28,047 nt of DNA. Source: URNF01 sp045638005. Lineage in GTDB: Bacteria > Bacillota > Clostridia > Oscillospirales > Acutalibacteraceae. Shown piece after piece: positions 27,755 through 28,047 of this stretch. The first letter of the stretch is position 1. The number at the start of each line of letters is the position of its first letter. The notes below the pieces were generated by a model that did not search any database, was not told the DNA's origin, and was given only the letters and a program-made list of their open reading frames with translations. Where the stretch lies: the NCBI GenBank assembly GCA_045638005.1, contig JAZUAN010000014.1:1-28047 (forward strand), written 5' to 3'. Both the position numbers and the translations under genes were made by a program.

Positions 27755-28047
27755 TTTTGCCTTCGGCAAAAGCGGGCACACGACCTAGTGCCCACGCAAA
27801 GCTCGACGGAGTTGCAGGAAATGTGCAAATGTATGCGCTCACACCATGCGATGCTTTGCGGAAGTTTTGCCTTCGGCAAAAGCGGGCACACGACCCAGTG
27901 CCCGCGCAAAGCTTGACGGAGTTGCAGGAAATGTGCAAATGTATGCGCTCACACCATGCGATGCTTTGCGGAAGTTTTGCCTTCGGCAAAAGCGGGCACA
28001 CGACCCAGTGCCCGCGCAAAGCTTGATGGAGTTGCATGAAATGTGCA
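27755..28047. repeat. Tandem array of 110-bp hairpin-rich units (continues past window)
   Basis: TTTTGCCTTCGGCAAAA recurs at 27755, 27865 and 27975, exactly 110 bp apart. Units two and three are nearly identical; unit one differs at a few positions. Each unit has the hairpin TTTTGCC-TTC-GGCAAAA, then directly GCGGGCAC-N8-GTGCCCGC, then GCAAAGC pairing with GCTTTGC about 50 bases later. The unit length is not a multiple of three, so the open frames across it shift and are unlikely to be protein. At least 2.7 units are visible. Confidence 0.9.

Noticed and set aside
27591..28037. Minus-strand open frame across the 110-bp array with repeated peptide blocks
   Set aside because: The 110-bp period shifts the frame at each unit, so the repeated peptide is only the repeat DNA read in changing frames; no ribosome binding site.
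27755..28047. CRISPR array
   Set aside because: Whole 110-bp units repeat without short direct repeats separated by unique spacers, and no cas gene is near.

Overview
The window looks like a chromosome segment of a spore-forming member of the Clostridia, most likely a gut Oscillospiraceae/Ruminococcaceae-type organism. The evidence is the germination protease gene gpr, the Firmicutes-type L27 with its cleavable N-terminus next to the Prp protease, the SRP RNA placed directly before dnaX, strong AGGAGG ribosome binding sites, and short GC-rich palindromic repeats between genes. The lineage call is inference from gene content only.

Positions 1-16,000 are mostly housekeeping. On the minus strand are rplU-prp-rpmA, obgE-mrnC (mrnC runs off the left edge) and gpr. 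On the plus strand are rpsT, the SRP RNA, the replication/repair/rescue cluster dnaX-ybaB-recR-smpB, acpP, rimI-tsaD, a GTP-type PEP carboxykinase and a GH13 alpha-glucan hydrolase. Inside this block (7.6-9.9 kb) is an accessory patch. It holds a REP-associated tyrosine transposase (RAYT) that carries two GTAG-headed palindromes in frame within its own coding sequence, an XRE regulator directly upstream of it, a divergent 84-residue gene of unknown function that shares the promoter/operator region, a YitT-family membrane protein and a small conserved-looking protein. A tRNA-Thr(CGT) sits on the minus strand at 15.8 kb.

From 15.9 to 24.7 kb the genes are single units separated by strong, often bidirectional hairpin terminators. 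They are an XRE regulator, a class A penicillin-binding protein with a long Thr-rich tail, a small membrane-anchored protein, a SWIM/SNF2 helicase, an MgtC/SapB-family membrane protein and an AI-2E-family permease.

From about 25.0 kb the base composition becomes visibly AT-richer. This part carries an MBOAT O-acyltransferase and a membrane-anchored SGNH-like partner, a two-gene unit typical of cell-surface glycan or polymer O-acylation and possibly acquired by transfer. After its terminator the window ends inside a tandem array of exact 110-bp units built from back-to-back hairpins; no gene could be supported there.

The most unusual material is the set of GTAG-headed palindromes together with the RAYT that probably recognises them, the XRE-RAYT pair with its triple half-site operator, the 110-bp array, and a 41-bp near-perfect palindrome covering the -35 box of the SRP RNA promoter.
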